Shown here one piece after another: positions 1 through 6,705 of a DNA stretch of 10,258 nt (its first letter is position 1; the number at the start of each line of letters is the position of its first letter). The notes below the pieces were generated by a model. That model saw nothing but the letters and a program-made list of their open reading frames with translations, ran no database searches and was not told the origin of the DNA. Origin of the DNA: Porphyrobacter sp. Lineage in GTDB: Bacteria; Pseudomonadota; Alphaproteobacteria; Sphingomonadales; Sphingomonadaceae. Both the position numbers and the translations under genes were made by a program. The stretch is from the NCBI GenBank assembly GCA_018991295.1, contig JAGKSZ010000180.1, forward strand, positions 1 to 10,258, given 5' to 3'.

Positions 1-2
1 GG

Positions 3-974
3 TTTGCCTATTCGCAGGTCTTGCGCGCCTATGTGGAAGGCGGCTTGTTCGATGTGCTGAAGGATGGCCCGCTGGGCGCTGGGGCGATTGCGGCGCGGCT
101 GGGGCTGTCTGATGCGGCCACGCTAACCCTGCTACGCGCCGGGCGGCCGCTGATGCTGTCCGAGGAACCGGCTGCCGATCATTGGATGCTGGGCGAACAA
201 GGTGCTGTTTTCGCGTCCAATCCCGGCGTCCAGGCAATGGTCCGTCATCACCGCCTGCTCTATGCCGACCTTGCCGATCCGCTCGCCCTCTTCCGCGCTG
301 ACCGCAAGGCGCCGACCGAACTTTCGCGCTTCTGGACCTATGCCGGCGCGCTCCAGGGGGTGACGGAAAGGGGCGAGGACACGGACGAATATTCGCGCCT
401 GATGGCCGCTTCACAGCACTTCGTGGCCGACGAAGTATTGGCGACGGTCGCTTTCCGCGATGTAGCGCGGCTGTGCGATGTGGGCGGCGGGCACGGCGCG
501 TTCCTGCGGCACATCGGCAGCGCCTTCCCGCATTTGCAGCTCGGCCTGTTCGATCTTCCCGAAGTCGCTGCAACCGGCGCGCGGCTGCTGAGCGAGGCGC
601 TGGGCGCGCACCGCGTGACACCGCATCCGGGCAATTTCTTCAGCGATTCCATACCGCAAGGGTATGACATGGTCTCGCTCGTCCGCATCCTCCATGATCA
701 TGACGATGGCCCTGCACAAAGCCTGCTCGCCAATATCCGCGCCAGCCTTGCCCCCGGCGCGCGGCTGCTGATCGCAGAACCCATGGCGCAGATCCCCGGC
801 GCCGAGCCGATGGGGGAGGCGTTTTTCGGCCTTTATCTGTGGGCGATGGGATCGGGCCGTCCGCGCAGCCCTGCCGAAATCATCGCCATGACCCGCACTG
901 CCGGCTTTGCCAGCGCACGCCTCGTCGCAACTGCGCAACCGGTCAACGCAAGCGTGATAATCGCCACCGCCTGA
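3..974 (+). CDS. crtF: Hydroxyneurosporene-type carotenoid O-methyltransferase CrtF, 5' end cut by window edge
   Basis: CrtF transfers a methyl group from S-adenosylmethionine to the tertiary C1 hydroxyl of hydroxylated carotenoids, giving the methoxy end group of spheroidene- or spirilloxanthin-type pigments. The reading frame is open to the left edge (it begins FAYSQVLRAY), so the true start lies outside the window; 323 residues are visible. Known CrtF proteins are near 390 residues, so roughly 50-70 N-terminal residues are missing. Residues about 12-46 (GLFDVLKDGPLGAGAIAARL) look like the winged-helix dimerisation part of plant-type O-methyltransferases. DVGGGHGAF at about residues 159-167 is the SAM-binding glycine loop, and LHDHDD at about 230-235 holds the likely catalytic histidine. 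Its place directly upstream of bchC matches the crtF-bchC order of purple bacteria. The family is clear; the exact carotenoid substrate is inferred. Confidence 0.9.
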   Translation, partial: FAYSQVLRAYVEGGLFDVLKDGPLGAGAIAARLGLSDAATLTLLRAGRPLMLSEEPAADHWMLGEQGAVFASNPGVQAMVRHHRLLYADLADPLALFRADRKAPTELSRFWTYAGALQGVTERGEDTDEYSRLMAASQHFVADEVLATVAFRDVARLCDVGGGHGAFLRHIGSAFPHLQLGLFDLPEVAATGARLLSEALGAHRVTPHPGNFFSDSIPQGYDMVSLVRILHDHDDGPAQSLLANIRASLAPGARLLIAEPMAQIPGAEPMGEAFFGLYLWAMGSGRPRSPAEIIAMTRTAGFASARLVATAQPVNASVIIATA

Positions 975-982
975 GCATAAAT

Positions 983-1000
983 TGTCCAAGTTGTTTGACA
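983..1000. promoter_or_regulatory. PpsR/CrtJ-type operator, TGT-N12-ACA
   Basis: TGTCCAAGTTGTTTGACA is an exact TGT-N12-ACA palindrome, the consensus bound by PpsR/CrtJ, the redox- and light-responsive repressor of bch, crt and puc genes in purple bacteria. It begins 8 bases after the crtF stop and about 100 bases before bchC. Its right half (ACA, 998-1000) is also the end of a TTGACA -35 box, so a bound repressor would block RNA polymerase. In Rhodobacter capsulatus the bchC promoter carries CrtJ sites in a similar place. A partial second match (TGT at 992-994, ACC at 1007-1009) overlaps it. Binding is inferred; the ppsR gene is not in the window. Confidence 0.75.
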
Positions 1001-1023
1001 GTAGGAACCGTAAGGCGTAGCAC
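995..1023 (+). promoter_or_regulatory. Probable sigma70-type promoter for the bchCXYZ(-puf) operon
   Basis: TTGACA at 995-1000 is a perfect -35 hexamer. After a 17-base spacer, TAGCAC at 1018-1023 is a weak -10 (3 of 6 consensus bases). It sits in the crtF-bchC gap and overlaps the PpsR-type operator. A start near 1030 would give a leader of about 70 bases before bchC. That leader includes a small GGCG-TTCG-CGCC stem-loop (1060-1071). The -35 is clear and the -10 is not, so the start site is uncertain. Read-through from crtF is also possible. Confidence 0.55.
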
Positions 1024-1102
1024 ACAGTTGGGAGAACGTAGCTGCGGGGTTTTCGACTCGGCGTTCGCGCCTCGAATTCCACCTCAGGGGAGACCGAGGA
1101 AC

Positions 1103-2050
1103 ATGAACACGCTGGCCGTCATACTCGAAGCACCGGAGCGCATCGCTCTGCGGGCGCTTGAGATGAAGCCGGTGGAGGCCTCGGACGTTCTGGTTGATAT
1201 CGCCTGGAGCGGGATCAGCACCGGCACCGAAAAACTGCTTTTTACAGGCCGCATGCCGCCCTTCCCGGGTCTCGGCTATCCGCTTGTGCCCGGTTACGAA
1301 TCGGTTGGCCGCATCGTCGATGCCGGGCCTGAGGCCCGTGCACGCATCGGAGACTGGGTCTTTGTTCCCGGAGCAAATTGTTACACCGACGCGCGCGGCC
1401 TCTTCGGGGGAACCGCGCGCCGCGTGATAGTGCCGTCGGCGCGGGCGTTGCCGATCCCCGAGCATCTCGGAGAATCCGGGGTGCTCTGTGCCCTCGCGGC
1501 GACGGCACTTCACGCGATCAAGGGCGGGTTCACGCAATCAGCCGCGCTGCCCGATCTCATCATCGGCCATGGCGTGCTGGGCCGTTTGCTCGCCCGGTTG
1601 ACGCTGGCGCTGGGCGGCAGTGCCCCCACCGTGTGGGAAACCAACCCTGCCCGCCGCGCTGGTGCTGTCGGCTATAACGTCATCGACCCTGCCGCCGATG
1701 AGCGCCGCGATTACCGTGCCATCTATGATGCCAGCGGCGATGCAGGCCTGATCGATGATCTGGTCATGCGCCTTGCCAAGGGCGGCGAGATCGTTCTGGC
1801 GGGATTCTATTCCGAACGCGTCAGCTTTGCCTTCCCGGCCGCCTTCATGCGCGAGGCGCATTTCCGCGTCGCCGCCGAATGGCAGCCCGGCGACCTTGCT
1901 GAAACGCGGGCGCTTATCGAATGCGGGAGGCTCGATCTGAAGGGCCTCGTTACCAACCGGCGTCCTGCCGGAGAGGCGCTCGACGCCTACCCCCAAGCCT
2001 TCAGCGATCCCGATTGCCTGAAGATGGTCCTCGATTGGAGCGAATGCTGA
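1103..2050 (+). CDS. bchC: 3-hydroxyethyl bacteriochlorophyllide a dehydrogenase BchC
   Basis: BchC oxidises the C3 1-hydroxyethyl group of the bacteriochlorophyllide to the acetyl group found in bacteriochlorophyll a, using NAD+. The 315-residue length suits the family. It has the medium-chain dehydrogenase fold: an N-terminal GroES-like part with SGISTGTEKLLFTGRMPPFP (residues 37-56) and PLVPGYESVGRI (60-71), then a Rossmann part with GHGVLG (155-160) for the dinucleotide. The start at ATG 1103 gives MNTLAVILEAPERI and is preceded by GGGGAG (1087-1092) at a workable distance; a second purine run, GAGGA, lies only 2 bases from the ATG. The same frame is open far upstream, but that stretch overlaps crtF and looks non-coding. 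It is the first gene of the bchCXYZ block, behind the PpsR-type promoter, and its stop overlaps the bchX start. Confidence 0.95.
   Translation: MNTLAVILEAPERIALRALEMKPVEASDVLVDIAWSGISTGTEKLLFTGRMPPFPGLGYPLVPGYESVGRIVDAGPEARARIGDWVFVPGANCYTDARGLFGGTARRVIVPSARALPIPEHLGESGVLCALAATALHAIKGGFTQSAALPDLIIGHGVLGRLLARLTLALGGSAPTVWETNPARRAGAVGYNVIDPAADERRDYRAIYDASGDAGLIDDLVMRLAKGGEIVLAGFYSERVSFAFPAAFMREAHFRVAAEWQPGDLAETRALIECGRLDLKGLVTNRRPAGEALDAYPQAFSDPDCLKMVLDWSEC
2037..2040 (+). promoter_or_regulatory. Ribosome binding site fixing the bchX start
   Basis: GGAG lies 9 bases before ATG 2050 and only 3 bases before the in-frame ATG at 2044. The spacing favours 2050, whose A is the last base of the bchC TGA stop (TGATG). 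Confidence 0.6.
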
Positions 2051-3039
2051 TGTCCGTGCTTGATACCCAGGCGGCCCACCTTCGCGAAGAAGCGGCCCAC
2101 GAACCCGATCCGGTCCACACCGGTGAGGTGAAGAGTGAAACGCAGATCATCGCAATCTACGGCAAGGGCGGTTCGGGCAAGAGCTTCGCGCTCGCCAACT
2201 TGAGCTATATGATGGCGCAGCAAGGCAAGCGCGTGCTGCTGATCGGCTGCGATCCCAAGTCCGATACCACCAGCCTTCTGTTCGGCGGCAAGGCAACGCC
2301 TTCGATCATCGAAACGTCCAGCCGCAAGAAACTGGCGGGCGAAGAAGTGCGCATCGAGGATGTGTGCTTCCAGCGCGACGGCGTGTTCGCGATGGAACTC
2401 GGCGGCCCCGAAGTGGGTCGCGGCTGCGGCGGGCGCGGGATCATCCACGGGTTCGAAACGCTCGAAAAGCTGGGCTTCCACGATTGGGGCTTCGATTACG
2501 TGCTGCTCGATTTCCTCGGCGATGTGGTGTGCGGCGGCTTCGGCCTGCCGATTGCGCGCGACATGTGCCAGAAGGTGATCGTTGTCGGTAGCAACGACCT
2601 GCAATCGCTCTACGTCGCCAACAACGTGTGCCAGGCGGTCGAATATTTCCGCAAGATGGGCGGCAATGTCGGCGTTGCCGGCATGATCGTCAACAAGGAC
2701 GATGGCACGGGCGAGGCCCAAGCCTTTGCCGATGCGGTTGGCATCCCGGTGCTTACGGCGATCCCCGCGAACGAGGATATCCGCCGCAAGAGCGCCAATT
2801 ACCAGATCATCGGCCATCCCGGTGGCGAATGGGCGAGCCTGTTCGAACAGCTGGCGGAAAATGTCGCCACCGCTCCGCCGCTGCGGCCGACGCCGCTCGA
2901 TCAGGATGGCTTGCTTGGCCTGTTCAGCGCCGATGTGGTCGGCGGCAATGTCGAGCTGGTGCCTGCAACCCAGGCCGATATGCGCGGCGGCATCTTCGAA
3001 ACCCGCCCGAGCCTCGAAGTGGTCTACGACGAGGCATGA
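2050..3039 (+). CDS. bchX: Chlorophyllide a oxidoreductase iron protein BchX
   Basis: BchX is the NifH-like ATPase dimer that feeds electrons from ferredoxin through a [4Fe-4S] cluster to the BchY-BchZ catalytic part of chlorophyllide a reductase (COR). COR reduces the C7=C8 bond of the chlorin ring in the cytoplasm. The product from ATG 2050 is 329 residues, normal for BchX. The P-loop is GKGGSGKS (38-45), with CDPKSDTT at 67-74 as the switch region. Cys126 (GRGCGGRG) and Cys161 (DVVCGGFG) are the two cluster ligands per subunit, bridging the dimer. The long N-terminal stretch before the P-loop and the tail ending RPSLEVVYDEA are typical of BchX rather than BchL. The start overlaps the bchC stop by one base and the stop overlaps the bchY start, so translation is probably coupled. 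Confidence 0.97.
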   Translation: MSVLDTQAAHLREEAAHEPDPVHTGEVKSETQIIAIYGKGGSGKSFALANLSYMMAQQGKRVLLIGCDPKSDTTSLLFGGKATPSIIETSSRKKLAGEEVRIEDVCFQRDGVFAMELGGPEVGRGCGGRGIIHGFETLEKLGFHDWGFDYVLLDFLGDVVCGGFGLPIARDMCQKVIVVGSNDLQSLYVANNVCQAVEYFRKMGGNVGVAGMIVNKDDGTGEAQAFADAVGIPVLTAIPANEDIRRKSANYQIIGHPGGEWASLFEQLAENVATAPPLRPTPLDQDGLLGLFSADVVGGNVELVPATQADMRGGIFETRPSLEVVYDEA

Positions 3040-4565
3040 GCGGCTCTGACGCCTTTGACGCGCCCCAGCGCACCGCCGACCGGATCGACCTTGATCCCGG
3101 TGCGGGCGCTTGCGCTTCGAAGGACACCATGAACGAGGCCGCCCGCGCCGCTGGCAAGAGCGAAATCCTCGATCAGTACGCGGCCGATTATCCGGTTGGC
3201 CCGCATGACCAACCCCAATCCATGTGCCCGGCGTTCGGGTCACTGAGGGTGGGCCTGAGAATGCGGCGCACTGCGACCGTGCTCTCAGGTTCGGCCTGCT
3301 GCGTTTACGGCCTGACCTTCACTTCGCACTTCTACGGCGCGCGCCGCACGGTGGGCTATGTGCCTTTTTCCAGCGAAACGCTGGTCACCGGCAAGCTGTT
3401 TGAAGACATCAAGGAAGCGGTCGAAGGCCTCGCTGATCCTGAAAACTACGATGCGATCGTGGTCACCAACCTGTGCGTTCCCACCGCCAGCGGCGTGCCG
3501 CTGCGCCTGCTCGGCAAACAGATCAACGGCGTGCGCATCATCGGTATCGATGTGCCGGGCTTCGGCATCCCGACCCACGCGGAAGCCAAGGATGTGCTGG
3601 CAGGCGCAATGCTCGCCTATGCCCGCGAAGAAGTGATGAACGGGCCTGTCGCGGCCCCGCGCGAACGCTCCGACTTGCCATCCGTGGCGCTGCTGGGCGA
3701 AATGTTCCCGGCTGATCCGGTGGTGATTGGCCAGATGCTTGCCCCTCTCGGCCTTGCCGCTGGCCCGGTTGTTCCGACCCGTGAATGGCGTGAGCTTTAT
3801 GCCGCATTGGATTGCGCGGTGGTTGCTGCGATCCACCCCTTCTACACCGCCTCGATCCGCGAATTCGAAGCGGCCGGCCGCCCGGTCATCGGTTCGGCCC
3901 CGGTGGGCGCGGATGGCACGGCGGCATGGCTGCAATCGCTGGGTGATGTGATGGGCCTTCCCCAGGCCAAGGTCGACAGCGTCAAGAACGCGATGATCGC
4001 CGCCTGCCGGACTGCGCTCGCCAATATGCCGATCAAGGGCCGGATCACGCTTTCGGGCTATGAAGGCTCGGAATTGCTGGTCGCGCGTCTGCTGGTCGAA
4101 AGCGGCGCGGATGTGCGTTATGTCGGCTCTGCCTGCCCGCGCACGAAGTGGTCGGACGCGGACCGCGAATGGCTCGAAGCGCGCGGCGTGCAGGTGCAGT
4201 TCCGTGCCAGCCTCGAGCAAGACATCGCCGCGATCGAGGAATACCGCCCCGATCTCGCCATCGGCACCACGCCGGTGGTGCAGCACGCCAAGGCGAAGGC
4301 GATTCCGGCGCTTTACTTCACCAACCTGATCTCCGCGCGGCCCCTGATGGGCCCGGCAGGCGCAGGCAGCCTTGCGACAGTCATCAACGCCGCGATGGGC
4401 AACAAGGCGCGCTTCGATGCGATGCGCGATTTCTTCGAAGGCGTCGGCACCGAGCACGCTGCAGGCGTGTGGGAAGATCTGCCCGTTGACCGTCCCAAGT
4501 TCCGCAAGAAATACGCCGCCCTCAATGAGGCCGCGCGCAAGGCATCGGAGGCGATCGGCACATGA
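3036..4565 (+). CDS. bchY: Chlorophyllide a oxidoreductase subunit BchY
   Basis: BchY is the NifD-like subunit of COR and with BchZ holds the catalytic [4Fe-4S] cluster and chlorophyllide site. The product is 509 residues. Cys64 (QSMCPAFGSL), Cys88 and Cys89 (SGSACCVYGL) and Cys147 (VTNLCVPTASG) supply the three BchY cluster ligands; Cys64, Cys89 and Cys147 match, within two positions, the known set. I chose ATG 3036, which forms an ATGA overlap with the bchX stop and keeps the upstream Cys of GACASKDTM (about 23-32), a segment I recall as conserved in BchY. The ribosome site there is weak. An in-frame ATG at 3129 with GAAGGA close upstream is an alternative giving 478 residues. The gene ends in an ATGA overlap with bchZ. 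Confidence 0.96.
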   Translation: MSGSDAFDAPQRTADRIDLDPGAGACASKDTMNEAARAAGKSEILDQYAADYPVGPHDQPQSMCPAFGSLRVGLRMRRTATVLSGSACCVYGLTFTSHFYGARRTVGYVPFSSETLVTGKLFEDIKEAVEGLADPENYDAIVVTNLCVPTASGVPLRLLGKQINGVRIIGIDVPGFGIPTHAEAKDVLAGAMLAYAREEVMNGPVAAPRERSDLPSVALLGEMFPADPVVIGQMLAPLGLAAGPVVPTREWRELYAALDCAVVAAIHPFYTASIREFEAAGRPVIGSAPVGADGTAAWLQSLGDVMGLPQAKVDSVKNAMIAACRTALANMPIKGRITLSGYEGSELLVARLLVESGADVRYVGSACPRTKWSDADREWLEARGVQVQFRASLEQDIAAIEEYRPDLAIGTTPVVQHAKAKAIPALYFTNLISARPLMGPAGAGSLATVINAAMGNKARFDAMRDFFEGVGTEHAAGVWEDLPVDRPKFRKKYAALNEAARKASEAIGT

Positions 4566-6007
4566 GCCTCGTCCTCGATCATGATCGCGCTGGCGGCTAC
4601 TGGGGCGCCACCTATGTCTTCACGGCAGTGAAGGGCCTGCAGGTCATCATCGATGGCCCGGTGGGCTGCGAAAACCTGCCGGTAACGTCAGTGCTGCACT
4701 ACACCGACGCCCTGCCCCCGCATGAACTGCCCATCGTCGTCACTGGCCTGGGTGAGGAAGAGCTGGGCAAGACCGGCACCGAAGGCGCGATGAAGCGCGC
4801 GTGGAAGACGCTCGATCCCGAACTGCCCTGCGTGGTCGTCACCGGCTCCATCGCCGAGATGATCGGCGGCGGCGTCACGCCCGAAGGCACCAATATCAAG
4901 CGCTTCCTGCCGCGCACCATCGATGAAGATCAATGGCAATCGGCAGACCGTGCGCTGACCTGGCTGTGGACCGAATTCGGCCCCAAGAAGATGCCGCAGC
5001 GGCGCGAGCGGCGTGAGGGCGAAAAGCCGGTCGTCAACATCATCGGGCCATCTTACGGCATGTTCAACATGCCTTCCGATCTGGCCGAGATCCGGCGCCT
5101 CGTCGAAGGCATCGGCGCCGAAGTCGGCGTGGTTTTCCCGCTCGGCACCCACCTTGCCGACATTTCCAAGCTCGGCGCGGCGGACGCGAATGTTTGCCTT
5201 TACCGCGAGTTCGGCCGCAATCTGTGCGAAACGCTGGAACGGCCCTATTTTCAGGCGCCTGTCGGCCTGTCGCAGACCACCAAGTTCCTGCGCGCACTTG
5301 CCGCAGAACTCGGCCTTGATCCCGAACCCTTCATCGAGCGCGAAAAGCATACCACGATCAAGCCCTTGTGGGACTTGTGGCGCTCGGTCACGCAGGATTT
5401 CTTCGGCACGGCGAGCTTCGGCATCGTCGCCAATGAAACCTATGCGCGCGGCATCCGGCACTTCCTCGAAGACGATATGGGCCTGCCCTGTTCCTTCGCC
5501 TTTTCGCGCTGTGCGGGCGTGAAGCCGGTGAACGAAGACGTGCGCGCCGCGATCCGCGCCAACCCGCCGCTGGTGGTGTTCGGCAGCTATAATGAACGCA
5601 TGTACATGGCCGAATGCGGAGCGCGGGGGATGTATATCCCGGCAAGCTTCCCGGGCGCGGCCATCCGCCGCCACACCGGCACGCCCTTCATGGGCTATTC
5701 GGGCGCGACCTATCTGGTGCAGGAAGTGTGCAATGCGCTGTTCGACGCGCTGTTCCACATCCTGCCGCTCGGCACCGAGATGGACAAGGTCGATGCGACC
5801 CCGGTCCGCAATGAAGCCCAATTGACCTGGGACAATGACGCCAAGACCAAGCTCGATCAGCTTGTCGAAGCGCAGCCCGTGCTGATCCGCATTTCCGCCG
5901 CCAAGCGCCTGCGCGATGCGGCCGAGCGGACGGCGCGCCAGCGCGGCGAGACCACAGTTACCGCAGATTGCCTCGCCGAGGCACTGCTCGAAGGAACGGG
6001 AGCATGA
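4562..6007 (+). CDS. bchZ: Chlorophyllide a oxidoreductase subunit BchZ
   Basis: BchZ is the NifK-like subunit of COR. The product is 481 residues. Cys36 (DGPVGCENLP, 31-40) is the single BchZ ligand to the BchY-BchZ [4Fe-4S] cluster. The central part carries family segments such as GPSYGMFNMPSDLAEI and HLADISKLGAADANVCLYRE. The last 60 or so residues (about 419-481, AQLTWDNDAKTKLDQ onward) look like the small C-terminal domain shared with BchB/ChlB (PCP_red type). GGAGG at 4547-4551 lies 10 bases before the ATG, inside bchY, and the ATG overlaps the bchY stop. A gap of 174 bases with stem-loops follows before pufB, so bchCXYZ may be read through into puf, as in the superoperons of Rhodobacter. 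Confidence 0.97.
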   Translation: MSLVLDHDRAGGYWGATYVFTAVKGLQVIIDGPVGCENLPVTSVLHYTDALPPHELPIVVTGLGEEELGKTGTEGAMKRAWKTLDPELPCVVVTGSIAEMIGGGVTPEGTNIKRFLPRTIDEDQWQSADRALTWLWTEFGPKKMPQRRERREGEKPVVNIIGPSYGMFNMPSDLAEIRRLVEGIGAEVGVVFPLGTHLADISKLGAADANVCLYREFGRNLCETLERPYFQAPVGLSQTTKFLRALAAELGLDPEPFIEREKHTTIKPLWDLWRSVTQDFFGTASFGIVANETYARGIRHFLEDDMGLPCSFAFSRCAGVKPVNEDVRAAIRANPPLVVFGSYNERMYMAECGARGMYIPASFPGAAIRRHTGTPFMGYSGATYLVQEVCNALFDALFHILPLGTEMDKVDATPVRNEAQLTWDNDAKTKLDQLVEAQPVLIRISAAKRLRDAAERTARQRGETTVTADCLAEALLEGTGA

Positions 6008-6043
6008 ACATGATGCCCGCCCTTCCCATCCGTTTGTCGCTGC

Positions 6044-6060
6044 TGCGGGCAAAGCCCGCA
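6044..6060 (+). other. Stem-loop 1 in the pufB leader
   Basis: TGCGGGC-AAA-GCCCGCA is a perfect 7-bp stem with a 3-base loop, 37 bases after the bchZ stop. There is no T-run after it, so it is more likely an mRNA stability or processing element than a terminator. In Rhodobacter, pufQ occupies this gap; I see no PufQ-like protein here. Confidence 0.6.
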
Positions 6061-6075
6061 TCGGCACAAGCCCAT

Positions 6076-6095
6076 GCCCCCATCCAAAAGGGGGC
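6076..6095 (+). other. Stem-loop 2 in the pufB leader
   Basis: GCCCCC and GGGGGC form a perfect 6-bp GC stem around an 8-base, A-rich loop (6082-6089). No T-run follows. It lies in the non-coding bchZ-pufB gap between the other two leader hairpins. A role in RNA folding is inferred. Confidence 0.5.
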
Positions 6096-6133
6096 TCTCC
6101 AATCCACGTGGGGGATCACGCGGGGATGCAGAC

Positions 6134-6151
6134 GGAGGCCTTCGGGCTTCC
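6134..6151 (+). other. Stem-loop 3 in the pufB leader, C(UUCG)G tetraloop
   Basis: GGAGGCC-TTCG-GGCTTCC folds into a 7-bp stem with one G-U pair, closed by the very stable C(UUCG)G tetraloop. It ends 30 bases before the pufB ATG and 18 bases before its ribosome site (GGAG, 6170-6173). The location suits a 5' stabiliser that shields puf mRNA from RNase E attack, as known for 5' puf hairpins in Rhodobacter. It is not a terminator, since no T-run follows. Confidence 0.65.
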
Positions 6152-6181
6152 AATCACACCCAACTGAACGGAGAAAACCCG

Positions 6182-6328
6182 ATGAACGAACGTATCGGAA
6201 CTCACCTGACGCCTGAAGAGGCACAGGAAATCCACAAGGGCTTCATGGGCACCTTCACCATCTATGTGGTGATCGCGCTTGTCGCTCACGCGCTGGTCTG
6301 GGCCAACAAGCCCTGGCTGCCGCTCTGA
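6182..6328 (+). CDS. pufB: LH1 antenna beta polypeptide PufB
   Basis: PufB is the beta apoprotein of the core light-harvesting complex that rings the reaction centre in the inner membrane. It has 48 residues and a single membrane helix (about 20-40). His36 (VAHALVW) is the bacteriochlorophyll magnesium ligand, and His18 (EIHKGF) is the second conserved histidine near the cytoplasmic side. TPEEAQEIHKGF and the C-terminal W-x-PWLP stretch are family hallmarks. The frame is open upstream, but the start is set at ATG 6182 by the family N-terminus and by GGAG (6170-6173) 8 bases before it. It is the first gene of pufBALM, 174 bases after bchZ, and a large hairpin follows it. Confidence 0.97.
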   Translation: MNERIGTHLTPEEAQEIHKGFMGTFTIYVVIALVAHALVWANKPWLPL

Positions 6329-6344
6329 TCAAAAGCCGGATCTG

Positions 6345-6380
6345 AGCCGATGACGCGGGGCTTCCCCGCAATCACCGGCT
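6345..6380 (+). other. Long intercistronic hairpin between pufB and pufA
   Basis: The core is GCGGGG-CTT-CCCCGC (6355-6369). Outside it TGA/TCA (6351-6353 with 6372-6374) and AGCCG/CGGCT (6345-6349 with 6376-6380) also pair, giving 14 base pairs broken by one mismatch and a small internal loop. AGCCGG at 6334-6339 could replace the outer arm. No T-run follows, so it probably protects the 3' end of a pufB segment or slows decay rather than ending transcription. Confidence 0.65.
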
Positions 6381-6420
6381 GATACCCTGCTTATCCAAGA
6401 TACATTCGAAGGAATTCACC

Positions 6421-6609
6421 ATGTGGAGACTTTGGTTCTACTTTGACATTCGTCGCACGCTTGTGGCGCTGCATGTCGGCCTCGCCGTTCTGGCGTTCAC
6501 CATCCACTTCATCCTGCTGAGCACCACCAACTATAACTGGTTGGAAGATGGCGCTGCGCCGGCTGCTGCGGCTGCTGTTACCTCGCCGGAAGCCCCGGCG
6601 CAGGGATAG
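6421..6609 (+). CDS. pufA: LH1 antenna alpha polypeptide PufA
   Basis: PufA pairs with PufB to bind bacteriochlorophyll a and carotenoid in the LH1 ring. It has 62 residues and one membrane helix (about 13-34). His29 (FTIHFILLST) is the magnesium ligand, and TNYNWLE (36-42) matches the conserved YNWLE after the helix. The N-terminus MWRLWFYFDIRR has Ile at residue 10, where the Rhodobacter and Rhodospirillum proteins have Pro (FDPR). An extra histidine, His18, lies at the start of the helix. The tail after residue 44 is an Ala/Pro-rich stretch (AAPAAAAAVTSPEAPAQG). AAGGA (6409-6413) lies 7 bases before the ATG. It is 92 bases after pufB and 96 bases before pufL, with a hairpin in each gap. 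Confidence 0.96.
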   Translation: MWRLWFYFDIRRTLVALHVGLAVLAFTIHFILLSTTNYNWLEDGAAPAAAAAVTSPEAPAQG

Positions 6610-6623
6610 AAGCCACGAAATGT

Positions 6624-6650
6624 GAGGGGGCAGGTTCGCCTGCCTGCCTC
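6624..6650 (+). other. Intercistronic hairpin between pufA and pufL
   Basis: GGCAGG (6629-6634) and CCTGCC (6639-6644) pair around a TTCG loop. A G-U pair (6628/6645), a bulged G (6646) and GAGG/CCTC pairs (6624-6627 with 6647-6650) extend the stem to 11 pairs. It starts 14 bases after the pufA stop. In Rhodobacter a hairpin in the same place stabilises the pufBA segment and gives excess LH1 over reaction-centre message. The same job is inferred here. Confidence 0.7.
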
Positions 6651-6705
6651 CTAACACTCGTCGACAACCTATAGCACCCGCCCTTGCGGCGGGGAGGATG
6701 GACCT

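Noticed and set aside
1921..2049. Longer bchX starting inside bchC
   Set aside because: The frame is open upstream, but the added residues are the out-of-frame reading of bchC; ATG 2050 has the ribosome site at proper spacing.
1987..3243. 418-residue minus-strand open frame opposite bchX
   Set aside because: Shadow of bchX; Arg/Gln/His-rich with no domain.
6034..6062. TTGTCG / CGCATC as a puf promoter
   Set aside because: The -10 is poor, it overlaps stem-loop 1, and no TGT-N12-ACA site is nearby. A puf promoter may exist here but I cannot place it.
4688..6067. 459-residue minus-strand open frame opposite bchZ
   Set aside because: Shadow of bchZ; no recognisable domain and the plus strand has a full, conserved BchZ.
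6104..6111. CCACGTGG palindrome in the pufB leader
   Set aside because: An 8-base palindrome is expected by chance in GC-rich DNA, and I know no photosynthesis regulator for it in these bacteria.
6004..6216. 70-residue frame starting in the bchZ stop (ATGA) as a possible pufQ
   Set aside because: The start and spacing look tempting, but the sequence has no membrane helix, does not resemble PufQ, holds all three hairpins and runs into pufB in another frame.
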